DNA of 64,000 nt from Bosea sp. BIWAKO-01 (GCF_001748145.1 NZ_BCQA01000001.1:3188501-3252500), one strand, 5' to 3'; numbered from the stretch's first letter, positions 16,890 through 25,120 are shown. Notes: generated by a model not told the origin, from the letters alone. Translations and numbers: made by a program.

Positions 16890-17720
16890 ATGATGAAAGT
16901 TGCGTTGATCCAGATGAATGCCGGCCAGGACAAGGCCGCCAATATCGCCATCGCCCAGCGCCTGATCGAACAGGCCTGCCGCGAAGAGAATCCCGATCTC
17001 GTCATGCTGCCGGAGTGCTTCACTCTCTATGGCGGCGATGCCGACGCCCAGCGCGCCGCGGCCGAGCTGTGCCCGGGCGGTGAAGCCTATGCCATGCTGC
17101 GAGAGGCTGCCGCCCGCCACGCCGTCTACATCCATGGCGGCTCGTTGAACGAGCGTGACGGAGACCGCATCTTCAACACCAGCCTCGTCTTCGACCGCGT
17201 GGGGCGCGAGGTGGCCCGCTATCGCAAGATCCACCTTTTCGCGATCACGGCGCCGGATGACACGGTCTATGACGAAGGCAAGATCTACGGCGCGGGATCC
17301 GAGCTGGTGACCTTCGATCTCGACGGCGTCACCGTCGGCTGCACGATCTGCTATGATCTGCGCTTCCCCGAATTGTTTCGCGCGCTTGTCGACGCTGGCG
17401 CCCGCGTGATCGCGGTGCCGGCAGCCTTTACCCTGCACACCGGCAAGGAACATTGGGAGCCGCTGCTGCGGGCCCGCGCCATCGAGAGCCAATGCTTCAT
17501 TCTCGCGCCCGGGCAGGAGGGGCCCTTCGAGGAAGATGGGCAGATCCTGTACAATTACGGGCACTCGCTGATCGCCGAACCCTGGGGCGCGGTCATCGCC
17601 AAGCGCGCCTTGGGCGAAGGCATCGTTGCAGCTCGGCTGGATCTTGCCGCGATCGATCTCGCCCGCACGCGCATCCCGCTGGCGCGCCACCGCCGTCTGC
17701 CCTTTGCCTCTGTCAGGTGA
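16890..17720 (+). CDS. Nitrilase-superfamily amidase (omega-amidase / carbamoylase-like)
   Basis: 276 residues starting at the first of two adjacent ATGs (16890, 16893). The catalytic triad of the carbon-nitrogen hydrolase superfamily is complete: Glu42 (LPECFT), Lys113 (RYRKIHLF) and Cys154 (TICYDLRFPE). The tight RYRKIHLF and CYDLRFPE spacing fits the Nit2/omega-amidase-like branch better than true nitrilases. It is cytoplasmic and would hydrolyse a small omega-amide or carbamoyl compound, in line with an omega-amino acid pathway. The next gene starts 7 bases after its stop. Confidence 0.85.
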   Translation: MMKVALIQMNAGQDKAANIAIAQRLIEQACREENPDLVMLPECFTLYGGDADAQRAAAELCPGGEAYAMLREAAARHAVYIHGGSLNERDGDRIFNTSLVFDRVGREVARYRKIHLFAITAPDDTVYDEGKIYGAGSELVTFDLDGVTVGCTICYDLRFPELFRALVDAGARVIAVPAAFTLHTGKEHWEPLLRARAIESQCFILAPGQEGPFEEDGQILYNYGHSLIAEPWGAVIAKRALGEGIVAARLDLAAIDLARTRIPLARHRRLPFASVR

Positions 17721-17727
17721 GCATCCA

Positions 17728-18453
17728 ATGACACGGAAACAGCCCAAGATCGGCTGCTGGCTTGCAGCACCTGACGTGGTCTTCATCGAAATCGCGGCGG
17801 ACCTGGCATTCGACACGCTCGTCCTCGATGTCGAGCACGGGACGCTGTCGCTTGGGGACCTCGACAAACTCATTCCACTTGCTCGCGCCCTGAAGCTCGA
17901 AGTTCTGGTCAAGGTTGCCGGGCCGCAGGCCGAGCCGATCCAGCAGGCGCTCGACTTCGGCGCGAATGGCGTCGTGATCCCGCATGTCGGTTCCGTGGCG
18001 CATGCAACGGCAATCTGCCGTTCGGCGAAATACCCGATGCTGGGAACCCGGAGTTATGCCGGAGCCCGCAGCGTCCGCTATAGCGCGCCATCCGCCAGCT
18101 ATTTCGAGGACGATAACCGCGACACCGCCTGTTATCCGATGATCGAGACGGCCGAGGCGCTTGCCGATGTCGAAGCCATTCTCGCCCTGCCGACCGTGGA
18201 TGGCGTTTTCGTTGGCCCCTCGGACCTTTCGCTGACGCGCGGGAGAGGTCGCTATCGCTTCAGCGATGCCGATAGGGACGATATCAGCCGGATCGCTTCC
18301 GCCTGCGCTGCGGCGGAAAAGCCCTGGATCATGCCGGCATGGTCCGCGGCAGAACGAGCCTTCGCCGGAGATCGCGGCGCGTCACTCCAGGTGGTCGCGG
18401 AGCAACAGGCAGCGATGGCCAGCGGGCTCCAGATGGCGCGCACTGCCGTGTAA
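17728..18453 (+). CDS. HpcH/HpaI-family aldolase-like protein
   Basis: 241 residues. The family barrel is evident: LVLDVEHGTLS with His37, MIETAEALADVEAIL with the metal Glu, and VFVGPSDLSLT with the metal Asp. At the place of the catalytic Arg found in HpaI-type pyruvate aldolases, the sequence reads VLVKVAGP, with Lys62. That may alter substrate use or be a family variant. It is the last gene of the GntR-linked operon and would cleave or condense a 2-oxo acid; its role beside a transaminase/semialdehyde route is unclear. Confidence 0.8.
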   Translation: MTRKQPKIGCWLAAPDVVFIEIAADLAFDTLVLDVEHGTLSLGDLDKLIPLARALKLEVLVKVAGPQAEPIQQALDFGANGVVIPHVGSVAHATAICRSAKYPMLGTRSYAGARSVRYSAPSASYFEDDNRDTACYPMIETAEALADVEAILALPTVDGVFVGPSDLSLTRGRGRYRFSDADRDDISRIASACAAAEKPWIMPAWSAAERAFAGDRGASLQVVAEQQAAMASGLQMARTAV

Positions 18454-18652
18454 CGATGCGCTGCCTCGAATGCACCCAGGCACGGAGCGGTTCCGGGCTT
18501 GCTGACATGTCGGCCTCCCCCGTGCTGGTGGGGCAACGCGGCGTCATTGTCGCGCTTGCAGGTCGCCGCTATCGGCCTCCCTGTCCGGCGAGCTGACGCG
18601 GGGTTTAGCTCCATTTTTTGATGGAAGCTCCGCGAGTGAGAGGCGGGTAGCG

Positions 18653-18667
18653 CAGATAATTTGTCTG
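18653..18667. promoter_or_regulatory. Inverted repeat upstream of the sigma-54 promoter, possible activator site
   Basis: CAGATAATTTGTCTG is an imperfect dyad (12 of 15 positions symmetric), centred about 64 bases before the predicted start of transcription. A perfect palindrome ATCAATTGAT follows at 18681-18690. Enhancer-binding proteins usually bind paired dyads 80-150 bases upstream, so this is a candidate only. Confidence 0.35.
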
Positions 18668-18697
18668 AATTTGTAGCAATATCAATTGATTACGAGA

Positions 18698-18712
18698 TGG
18701 CACAGCGCTTGC
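18698..18712 (+). promoter_or_regulatory. Sigma-54 (RpoN) promoter
   Basis: TGGCACAGCGCTTGC matches the -24/-12 consensus TGGCAC-N5-TTGC exactly, with GG and GC separated by 10 bases. Transcription should begin near 18724, about 29 bases before the first gene (18753). The operon it serves ends with a sigma-54-dependent activator, which makes a chance match unlikely. Confidence 0.82.
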
Positions 18713-18752
18713 GCTATCGGCACTCACCGAGAGCTACAAATGAGCGCCGAGC

Positions 18753-19445
18753 ATGCTGTGGCAGGCCATCGTCGATTTCGACGGAACGATAACGTGTGAA
18801 GACACGACCGACCAGATCCTGGCGCGTTTCGCGGAGCCGGGCTGGGAGGCTATCGAGGACGACTGGGTTTCCGGCCGGATCGGTTCTCGCGAATGCATGG
18901 CCCGGCAGGTCGAATTGCTGCGCGTCCTGCCGGCCGTGCTCGACGGCTTCACCGAGACGATTGCGATCGATAGTGGCTTCGGCGCCTTCGTCGCACTCTG
19001 CCGACGGCACGATATCCCGGTTACGGTCGTCTCCGACGGCCTTGATCGCACGATCCGCGCGGTGCTGGGCCGGATCGAGCTCGGCGCGCTGCCCGTCATC
19101 GCCAATCACCTCGCTGCGGTCGGTGGCGATCGCTGGCAGTTGACGTCGCCGCATGCCGCACTAACCGGCGATTGCGCGAGCGGCACCTGCAAATGCCGTG
19201 TGGCCGACGGCTTCGGACGACCGCTGACCCTGCTCGTCGGTGACGGCCGCTCGGATTTCTGCCTCGCCGGCCAGGCGGATCTCGTCTTCGCCAAGAAAAG
19301 CCTCATCGGGCATTGCCACGACAATGCTCTGCCTCATCACCCCTTCTCCGATTTTTCCGAGGCCGTCGGCCTGCTGGCAGAACTGCTGGCCAGCCCGGTG
19401 ACGAGCGGAGCCCAGAACCAACTCAAGGATATGATCGATGGATGA
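18753..19445 (+). CDS. HAD-superfamily phosphatase (MtnX/SerB-like)
   Basis: 230 residues. Motif I is AIVDFDGTIT with nucleophile Asp8 and acid/base Asp10; motif II lies in VTVVSDG; motif IV is LLVGDGRSDFC. The helical cap insert after DTTDQIL fits the phosphoserine-phosphatase/MtnX branch, which dephosphorylates small molecules. A cysteine-rich loop CASGTCKC (around residues 145-152) is unusual and could bind metal. It is the first gene after the sigma-54 promoter; its end overlaps the next start by 8 bases, indicating translational coupling. Substrate unknown. Confidence 0.8.
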   Translation: MLWQAIVDFDGTITCEDTTDQILARFAEPGWEAIEDDWVSGRIGSRECMARQVELLRVLPAVLDGFTETIAIDSGFGAFVALCRRHDIPVTVVSDGLDRTIRAVLGRIELGALPVIANHLAAVGGDRWQLTSPHAALTGDCASGTCKCRVADGFGRPLTLLVGDGRSDFCLAGQADLVFAKKSLIGHCHDNALPHHPFSDFSEAVGLLAELLASPVTSGAQNQLKDMIDG

Positions 19446-20892
19446 CGGATACGCCTTGCTTGAGCCGGCTTCCGCAGCACTGGCTGGCCTGGAATCCCGG
19501 CCGACGAGCCTCCATGCCGAGGAGGAGGCGCGCCTGCTCGCCCTCGAAGCGGAGTACTGCTCCCATGGTGACACGGTCCATTACACGCAGTTCCCGAAGA
19601 TCTTCTCGGGTTGCGACGGCTCCTACATGTTCGATGCCGAGGGCAATCGCTTCCTCGATCTGCAGATGTGGTATTCGGCGGTCAATTTCGGCTATGCCAA
19701 TCCGCGCCTGAACGCGGCGCTGAAGCGCCAGATCGACACTCTGCCGCAAGTCGCGAGCCAGTATCTCCATCGCGAGAAGATCGAACTCGCCGCGATGATC
19801 GCCCGTGATGCGCAGGCGAAATTCGGCAGCAAGGGGCGGGTGCATTTCAATGTCGGCGGCGCACAGGCGGTCGAGGATTCACTGAAGCTCGTGCGCAATG
19901 CGAGCAACGGCAAGAGCCTGATGTTCGCCTTCGAGGGCGGCTATCACGGTCGCACGCTCGGCGCCTCCGCCATCACCTCGTCCTACCGCTATCGCCGGCG
20001 CTTCGGCCATTTCGGCGAGCGGGCTCAGTTCGTGCCGTTTCCCTACCATTTCCGCGCCCCCAAGGGCATGAGCAAGGAAGAATACGGCGTGCATTGCGTG
20101 AAGCAGTTCGCGCGCCTGTTCGAGAGCGAGTATAACGGGGTCTGGGATCCCAAGGCCCGCCAGTCGGAATATGCGGCCTTCTATGTCGAGCCGCTCCAGG
20201 GCACCGGCGGCTACGTCATTCCGCCTCCGAATTTCTTCATCGAGCTGAAGAAGGTCCTCGATCAGCACGGCATCCTGCTCGTCGTCGACGAGATCCAGAT
20301 GGGCTTCTACCGAACCGGAAAGCTGTGGTCGATCGAGCATTTCGGCGTGACGCCGGATGTGATCGTCTTCGGCAAGGCGGTGACCAACGGGCTGAACCCG
20401 CTCTCCGGCATCTGGGCCAAGGAAGAGCTGATCAACCCCACCATCTTCCCGCCAGGCTCGACCCACTCGACCTTCAATGCGAACCCGCTCGGCACTGCTG
20501 TCGCGCTCGAGGCGATGAAGATGATGGAGGAGGACGACTACGAGACCATGGTGATGGAGAAGGGGGCCTATTTCCTCGAAGGCCTCCAGGAACTGAAGCG
20601 CCGGCACCGGATCGTTGGCGATGTCGATGGTCTCGGCATGGCGCTGCGCATCGAGATCTGCGAGCCGCATGACAGCTACACCCCGTCGAAGCGGCTGGTC
20701 GACCTGATGTGCGACGAGGGCATGAAGGCCGATCTGGTGGTCGACGGCCAGCGCTACGGGCTCGTCCTCGACATCGGCGGCTACCACAAGAACGTCATTA
20801 CGCTGGCTCCGGCGCTGACGATGACCCATGCGGAGATCGATCTGGCGCTTGCGCTGCTCGATCAGTTGTTCACGCGCGTCGCCAGGGTTTGA
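19438..20892 (+). CDS. Class III PLP aminotransferase
   Basis: 484 residues. Cofactor features are complete: FNVGGAQAVEDSLKLVRN, GGYHGRTLGASAIT, VVDEIQMGFYRTG, and Lys313 in FGKAVTNGLNP. The family transfers the distal amino group of ornithine, GABA, diaminobutyrate or similar compounds. An N-terminal extension of about 40 residues precedes the core, and an insert around residues 200-235 (FRAPKGMSKEEYGVHCVKQF) is longer than in GabT. It differs clearly from the transaminase at 8784. In this operon it probably makes or consumes an amine intermediate handled by the arginase-fold neighbour. Confidence 0.85.
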   Translation: MDDGYALLEPASAALAGLESRPTSLHAEEEARLLALEAEYCSHGDTVHYTQFPKIFSGCDGSYMFDAEGNRFLDLQMWYSAVNFGYANPRLNAALKRQIDTLPQVASQYLHREKIELAAMIARDAQAKFGSKGRVHFNVGGAQAVEDSLKLVRNASNGKSLMFAFEGGYHGRTLGASAITSSYRYRRRFGHFGERAQFVPFPYHFRAPKGMSKEEYGVHCVKQFARLFESEYNGVWDPKARQSEYAAFYVEPLQGTGGYVIPPPNFFIELKKVLDQHGILLVVDEIQMGFYRTGKLWSIEHFGVTPDVIVFGKAVTNGLNPLSGIWAKEELINPTIFPPGSTHSTFNANPLGTAVALEAMKMMEEDDYETMVMEKGAYFLEGLQELKRRHRIVGDVDGLGMALRIEICEPHDSYTPSKRLVDLMCDEGMKADLVVDGQRYGLVLDIGGYHKNVITLAPALTMTHAEIDLALALLDQLFTRVARV

Positions 20893-20909
20893 ACACGGCG
20901 AGGTCGGAC

Positions 20910-21833
20910 GTGCAGTTGCGTGTAATCGACCTCGACGGCAGTGCGGCGGTTCAGGAGCCGCTGCACCGGCGCATCGGTGCGGGAGCCGCCACCCGCATCG
21001 ATGCGACCGATCTTGGAAGCGCATTGCGTATCGTCGCAAGCAGGCGGGCGCTGAGCCTGCTGCATGAGCGGCTGCGCGCGAAACCCATGCGGGAAGGCGA
21101 GGCTTCCGTGACGTTCTACGGATCAGGCGACTTCCATCATCTGACTGCCGGCCTGCTTGCGCAGACCAGTCGGCCGCTGACGGTCGTGCATTTCGACAAT
21201 CACCCCGACTGGGTGCGGTTTCCGGCGACCATGAATTGCGGCGCCTGGGTCAACCGCGCCCTCGAACTCGATCACGTCAAGCGGGTCGTGACGATCGGCC
21301 CATGCAGCAGCGATCTGGTCAGGCCGGAATGGCAATTTGCCAATCTTGACGCGGTCTCCGACGGGCGGATCGAACTCTACCCATGGCGGCATGCGCCCTC
21401 TCGTGTCTGGCGCCGCTATCGTGATGGGCGCGGACACACGCAGAAGGCCGGGGCGCTGCACTGGCGCAATCTCGCGGATGAAAACTGGGGCGACTTCCTC
21501 GATGAACTGATCCGCAACCTGCCGACCCGCCGGATCTGGTTGACGATCGACAAGGATGTTCTTGGCCCGGGCGACGCCGCGACCAACTGGGATCAGGGCG
21601 AGCTGCCGTTCGAGAATCTGCTGCTCGCGATCGAGCGGCTGGCGGAGCAGTGCGAGATCGCCGGCGTCGATATCTGCGGCGACTACTCCGAGCCTCGCTT
21701 CACCGATCCGTTCCGGGCGACGCTCGCCTATTTCGATCATCCGCCGCGACGCCAGGTCACTGCCGCCGAGCTGGCGGTCAATGCGCGCGTGAACGGTGCG
21801 TTGCTGGATTGCTTCGACCGGGTGCTGTCATGA
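20910..21833 (+). CDS. Arginase/ureohydrolase-fold metal hydrolase
   Basis: 307 residues from GTG 20910, supported by GAGG six bases upstream; TTG 20889, overlapping the previous stop, is an alternative. Manganese ligands of the ureohydrolase fold can be matched: His76 or His77 in GSGDFHH, Asp96-Asn-His98-Pro-Asp100, and Asp214-Lys-Asp216. The family cleaves guanidino or imino groups (arginine, agmatine, guanidine, formiminoglutamate). The surrounding residues differ from the classical enzymes, so the substrate is open. The stop overlaps the next start (ATGA). Confidence 0.78.
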   Translation: MQLRVIDLDGSAAVQEPLHRRIGAGAATRIDATDLGSALRIVASRRALSLLHERLRAKPMREGEASVTFYGSGDFHHLTAGLLAQTSRPLTVVHFDNHPDWVRFPATMNCGAWVNRALELDHVKRVVTIGPCSSDLVRPEWQFANLDAVSDGRIELYPWRHAPSRVWRRYRDGRGHTQKAGALHWRNLADENWGDFLDELIRNLPTRRIWLTIDKDVLGPGDAATNWDQGELPFENLLLAIERLAEQCEIAGVDICGDYSEPRFTDPFRATLAYFDHPPRRQVTAAELAVNARVNGALLDCFDRVLS

Positions 21834-22183
21834 CCCTCGTGCTTTGGTTCGCCTTGTCGGTGATATGCGACGTCGCAGGCCAGCTCTGTTTCAAGCTCGG
21901 GGCTGATCGTTTGCCCGACGTGGACGGACGGGCGCTTGTCCTGGCGGCGCTGCGCGACAGCTGGATCTGCTGGGGAATCCTGATCTACCTCGTCGAGGTC
22001 GTGGTCTGGCTGCGGATTCTTGCCGAAGTGCCGCTTTCGATCGCGTTCCCGATCGCCAGCCTGAATTTCCTTGGCGTCACGCTTGCCAGCGCCGTGTTCC
22101 TCAAGGAGCGCGTCGTGCGTCGGCAATGGCTCGGTGCCTGCCTCATCACTCTTGGCGTCGTCATCGTCGCCCGCACCGCCTGA
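21830..22183 (+). CDS. Small EamA/SMR-like four-helix transporter (subunit 1)
   Basis: 117 residues with four predicted membrane helices (about 4-22, 40-62, 66-88, 94-114). The first helix reads ALSVICDVAGQLCFKLGAD. The size and the GQLxxK start resemble ArnE/ArnF, the flippase subunits for undecaprenyl-phosphate aminoarabinose, more than drug-exporting SMR proteins, whose helix-1 Glu is absent here. The helix-1 pattern D-x3-QLxFKxGAD is shared with the protein at 24232, so they probably pair. ATGA overlap with the gene before. Confidence 0.75.
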   Translation: MTLVLWFALSVICDVAGQLCFKLGADRLPDVDGRALVLAALRDSWICWGILIYLVEVVVWLRILAEVPLSIAFPIASLNFLGVTLASAVFLKERVVRRQWLGACLITLGVVIVARTA

Positions 22184-22196
22184 GGGATCCGCTTCC

Positions 22197-23051
22197 GTGG
22201 CAGCAAAAGACAACAGCCTTCGCTTCGCCGGTGGCGGGACTGGTTTCCTCCTGATTCATGGTCTGGGGGGCACCCCGGTGGAACTGCGGCTCGTCGCCCG
22301 GGCGTTGGCGCGGGCCGGGCACACCGTGCATTGCCCCCAGCTGGCTGGTCATTGCGGCAGCGAAGACGATCTCCTGGCGACGGGCTGGCGTGACTGGACC
22401 GCCAGTGTCGAGGCGGAACTCGCGCGGATGAAGCTGATTTGCGACACGGTCATCGTCGGGGGATTGTCGATGGGGGCGGTGATGGCGATGCTTATCGCGG
22501 CACGCCACCGCGACGACGTCCACGGGCTTGCCCTCTACGCCCCGACGCTCTGGTATGATGGCTGGTCGATCCCCTGGTACAGCTTCCTGCTGAAGCTCTT
22601 GATCAACACGCCCATGGGCCGCCGCTATCGCTTCGTCGAGCGGCCTCCCTATGGCGTCAAGGATGAGCGCACCCGCGCGATGATCGTGGGGGCGATGGGC
22701 GGCGGGGACAGCTCGCAGGCCGGCCTCCTGGGCACGCCCGCGGGCTCGCTTCAGCAGATGTGGGCGCTGATCAAGGACACGCGCCGCCGGATGGGCGAGA
22801 TTACCTGTCCCGCGCTCGTCGTGCAGGCGCGCGAGGACGACATTTCCGGTCTCTCCAATGCCGCCTATATCCAGCGGCGCCTTGGCGGGATCGTCGATAC
22901 TGTCGTGCTGAACGACAGCTATCATCTCGTGACCATCGACCAGCAGCGCGATGTCGTGATCGACCGCTCGCTTGCCCTGGCGGCGCGGCTGTCCGTTCCA
23001 GGCAAAGTCCGACGGGAGCCGGCGAGTCTCTGCGCCGTTGCGGCGGAATGA
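22197..23051 (+). CDS. Alpha/beta hydrolase, carboxylesterase/monoacylglycerol-lipase type
   Basis: 284 residues from GTG 22197. Motifs: LLIHGLGGTPVELR (oxyanion HG), VIVGGLSMGAVMAM (nucleophile Ser in GLSMG), QAREDDISG (acid) and NDSYHLVTID (catalytic His). The pattern matches Est30-like carboxylesterases and acylglycerol lipases, with a lid region around IPWYSFLLKLLINTPMGRRY. No signal peptide, so it acts inside the cell or at the inner face of the membrane. It overlaps the next gene by ATGA. In this operon an acyl-lipid or ester intermediate is a plausible substrate. Confidence 0.82.
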   Translation: MAAKDNSLRFAGGGTGFLLIHGLGGTPVELRLVARALARAGHTVHCPQLAGHCGSEDDLLATGWRDWTASVEAELARMKLICDTVIVGGLSMGAVMAMLIAARHRDDVHGLALYAPTLWYDGWSIPWYSFLLKLLINTPMGRRYRFVERPPYGVKDERTRAMIVGAMGGGDSSQAGLLGTPAGSLQQMWALIKDTRRRMGEITCPALVVQAREDDISGLSNAAYIQRRLGGIVDTVVLNDSYHLVTIDQQRDVVIDRSLALAARLSVPGKVRREPASLCAVAAE

Positions 23052-24235
23052 ACGCGCCGCGCGCCCGCATCGTCGAAAGGATCGCCGAGATCGCGCCCGA
23101 GGCGTGGGATCGCTGCTGCCCCGGCGAAGCCGAAAATCATGCCTATTACAGCGCTTGCGAGCAGGCGCTGGCCGGGAGCGGCAGCGGGATCGCCATGGGC
23201 GCGGCCTGTGTCGAGGATGCGCTTGGCATCAGTGCCATCGCGCCATTCTTCCAGTTCACCTACCGGCTTGATACGCCGTTTCAGGGGGGGCTTCGGCGCT
23301 TCGGCGATGCGGTGTTCAGACTGGCGCCGCGTCTCGTCTCCCTCAACGTGCTCTGTGTCGGCTCGCCCTATGCCGAACGCTGTCATGCCTCAGTGCGGGA
23401 TGGGCTTGGTTCCGATCAATCCGCGTCTGCATTTGCGGCGCTGGGCGAAATCCTCGACCAGCACGCCCGAAGCGTGGGGGCCGATGTCGTGGCCTGGAAG
23501 GACGTTGCCGCGCAGGATGTGTCGGGGCTGCGTGATGCGCTGCTTTCGCGCGGATTTGCGGGTGTCGGCAGCTTGCCGTTCGCGGTCCTCGATCTGCCCT
23601 TCGTTGGCGAGGCGGACTATCTCGCCTCGCTCTCGGCTGCCACGCGCAAGGATATCCGGCGCAAGCTGGCGAAGGCCGGCGAGGTCCGGGTCGAGATGCG
23701 GCATGGGATCGAGGGCATCGAGAGCGAGATTGCCGAGCTCTATGAGTCGACGCGGGCCGAGAGTGGCCTCGACTACGGCGATCTGGAGGTGCTTCCCCCC
23801 GGGTACTTCAAGGCTGTCTCGGCGGCGCTCGGCGAGCGCGCCGTCTTTGCGCTCTATTGGGTGGGCCAGACGCTGGCCGCCTTCAATCTGCTGCTGATCG
23901 AGAATGACAGGGTGATCGATAAGTTCCTCGGCATGCGTTACCCGCTTGCCCGCCAGCACAACCTCTATGCGGTGAGCTGGATGACGAATGTTCGCTTTTG
24001 TCTCGAGCGCGGCATCGCCCGGCTGCAGACCGGCCAGACAGCCTATGCGTCGAAGCTGCGCTTCGGCAGCCGACTGGTGCCTTCAACGGTCTTCTTCAGG
24101 CACCGGAATGCCGCGCTGCAATGGGCCCTGAAATCGGCCAGTCCCTGGTTTGCCTTCGACAGGTTCGATCCGGATCTGCGGGCGCTGCGCCGCTCGCCGG
24201 CAAGGGAGCAGGCGACAAGGGAGCAAGCGGCATGA
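23048..24235 (+). CDS. FemAB/GNAT-fold transferase (COG3146-like)
   Basis: 395 residues. The C-terminal half carries the features of FemAB-type acyl or aminoacyl transferases: YLASLSAATRKDIRRKLAKA, LYESTRAESGLDYG, LYWVGQTLAAFNLLLIEND and FLGMRYPLARQHNLYAVSWM. The N-terminal half looks like the paired, degenerate GNAT domain. Family members transfer an amino acid or acyl group from an activated donor to a peptidoglycan or lipid precursor. Its location between an acyl hydrolase and a small flippase-like protein suggests an envelope or lipid-linked acceptor. ATGA overlaps on both sides. Confidence 0.7.
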   Translation: MNAPRARIVERIAEIAPEAWDRCCPGEAENHAYYSACEQALAGSGSGIAMGAACVEDALGISAIAPFFQFTYRLDTPFQGGLRRFGDAVFRLAPRLVSLNVLCVGSPYAERCHASVRDGLGSDQSASAFAALGEILDQHARSVGADVVAWKDVAAQDVSGLRDALLSRGFAGVGSLPFAVLDLPFVGEADYLASLSAATRKDIRRKLAKAGEVRVEMRHGIEGIESEIAELYESTRAESGLDYGDLEVLPPGYFKAVSAALGERAVFALYWVGQTLAAFNLLLIENDRVIDKFLGMRYPLARQHNLYAVSWMTNVRFCLERGIARLQTGQTAYASKLRFGSRLVPSTVFFRHRNAALQWALKSASPWFAFDRFDPDLRALRRSPAREQATREQAA

Positions 24236-24648
24236 GCACGATCGAGACTTCGCGGCAGCTCGTGCCATGGCGCCAGCTTTGGATCTGGACGGTCTTCATT
24301 GCGCTCGATACCGCGACCCAGCTTGCCTTCAAGTGGGGGGCGGATGGGCTCGCCGACATGGATTTCGGGCTGCAGATGATGATCAGGGCATCGACGCTGC
24401 CGGGCGTCTGGCTGGCGGCGATCGGCTATGCCGCGACGTTCATCGTCTGGATGCTGATCCTGCGTGACATGCCGCTCAGCCGCGCTTTCCCGATGACCGG
24501 GCTCGCCTATGTCACGGTGCCTCTGCTCGCCTGGCTTGCGCTCGGCGAACGGATCGACGCGGTTCAAGCCGGTGGCATCGCCCTGATCGTCGCCGGCGTC
24601 ATTGCTTTGGGTTGGGAGGATGAGGAGGATGGCGATGGCCAGACTTAG
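24232..24648 (+). CDS. Small EamA/SMR-like four-helix transporter (subunit 2)
   Basis: 138 residues, four predicted membrane helices (about 13-31, 53-75, 80-100, 105-126) and a charged C-terminal tail WEDEEDGDGQT. Helix 1 reads IALDTATQLAFKWGAD, sharing D-x3-QLxFKxGAD with the protein at 21830. A basic N-terminus faces the cytoplasm. Paired small subunits are normal for ArnE/ArnF and for heteromeric SMR pumps. The pair would move an amphipathic amine or lipid-linked product across the inner membrane. Start overlaps the previous stop by ATGA. Confidence 0.75.
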   Translation: MSTIETSRQLVPWRQLWIWTVFIALDTATQLAFKWGADGLADMDFGLQMMIRASTLPGVWLAAIGYAATFIVWMLILRDMPLSRAFPMTGLAYVTVPLLAWLALGERIDAVQAGGIALIVAGVIALGWEDEEDGDGQT

Positions 24649-25066
24649 CGCCGGAATGCTTGTTCTCGCCGCATTGGCGGGGATGTCATCACTACAGGCC
24701 GCCGCTGCGGACCCGATGAGCGAGGTCGTTGGGCGCTGGCGCGATTCCGATGGCGAGTCCGAGATTGCGATCGCGCGTTGCGGGCAGGCGCTCTGCGGCA
24801 AGATCGTCTGGCTCAAGCAGGAGCGGGTCGACCGATCAAATCCCGAAAACAATTTGCGCGGACGTTCGCTGCTCGGCGTCCAGGTCCTGACTGGCTTCAG
24901 ACCCGAGGGCACGGCTGGGGTGCTGGCCGGGGAGGGGTATAATCCGGAGGATGGCCGCACCTACAAGACCACGCTCAGCTTGCAGTCACAGACGACACTC
25001 GTCGTAAAGGGGTGCGTGCTGGGTGGCTTCATCTGCGATGACGATACCTGGACGAGGCGACCCTGA
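24635..25066 (+). CDS. Exported DUF2147-family protein
   Basis: 143 residues from ATG 24635, six bases after AGGAGG (24623-24628); ATG 24629 directly abuts that site. Signal peptide MARLSAGMLVLAALAGMSSL with cleavage near AAA. The mature part has the family order GRWRDSDGESEIAIARCG, LCGKIVWLK, GYNPEDGRTYKTTLSL and VVKGCVLGGFICDDDTWTR. Cysteines occur in three places. DUF2147 proteins are periplasmic, beta-rich and uncharacterised; they often flank metabolic or envelope genes. The start lies within the end of the transporter gene. Confidence 0.82.
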   Translation: MARLSAGMLVLAALAGMSSLQAAAADPMSEVVGRWRDSDGESEIAIARCGQALCGKIVWLKQERVDRSNPENNLRGRSLLGVQVLTGFRPEGTAGVLAGEGYNPEDGRTYKTTLSLQSQTTLVVKGCVLGGFICDDDTWTRRP

Positions 25067-25120
25067 GCGGATGTGCTGCTTGGGCAGAACGCAGCCTTCC
25101 ATTGTCCTGGAGACGGCTTG

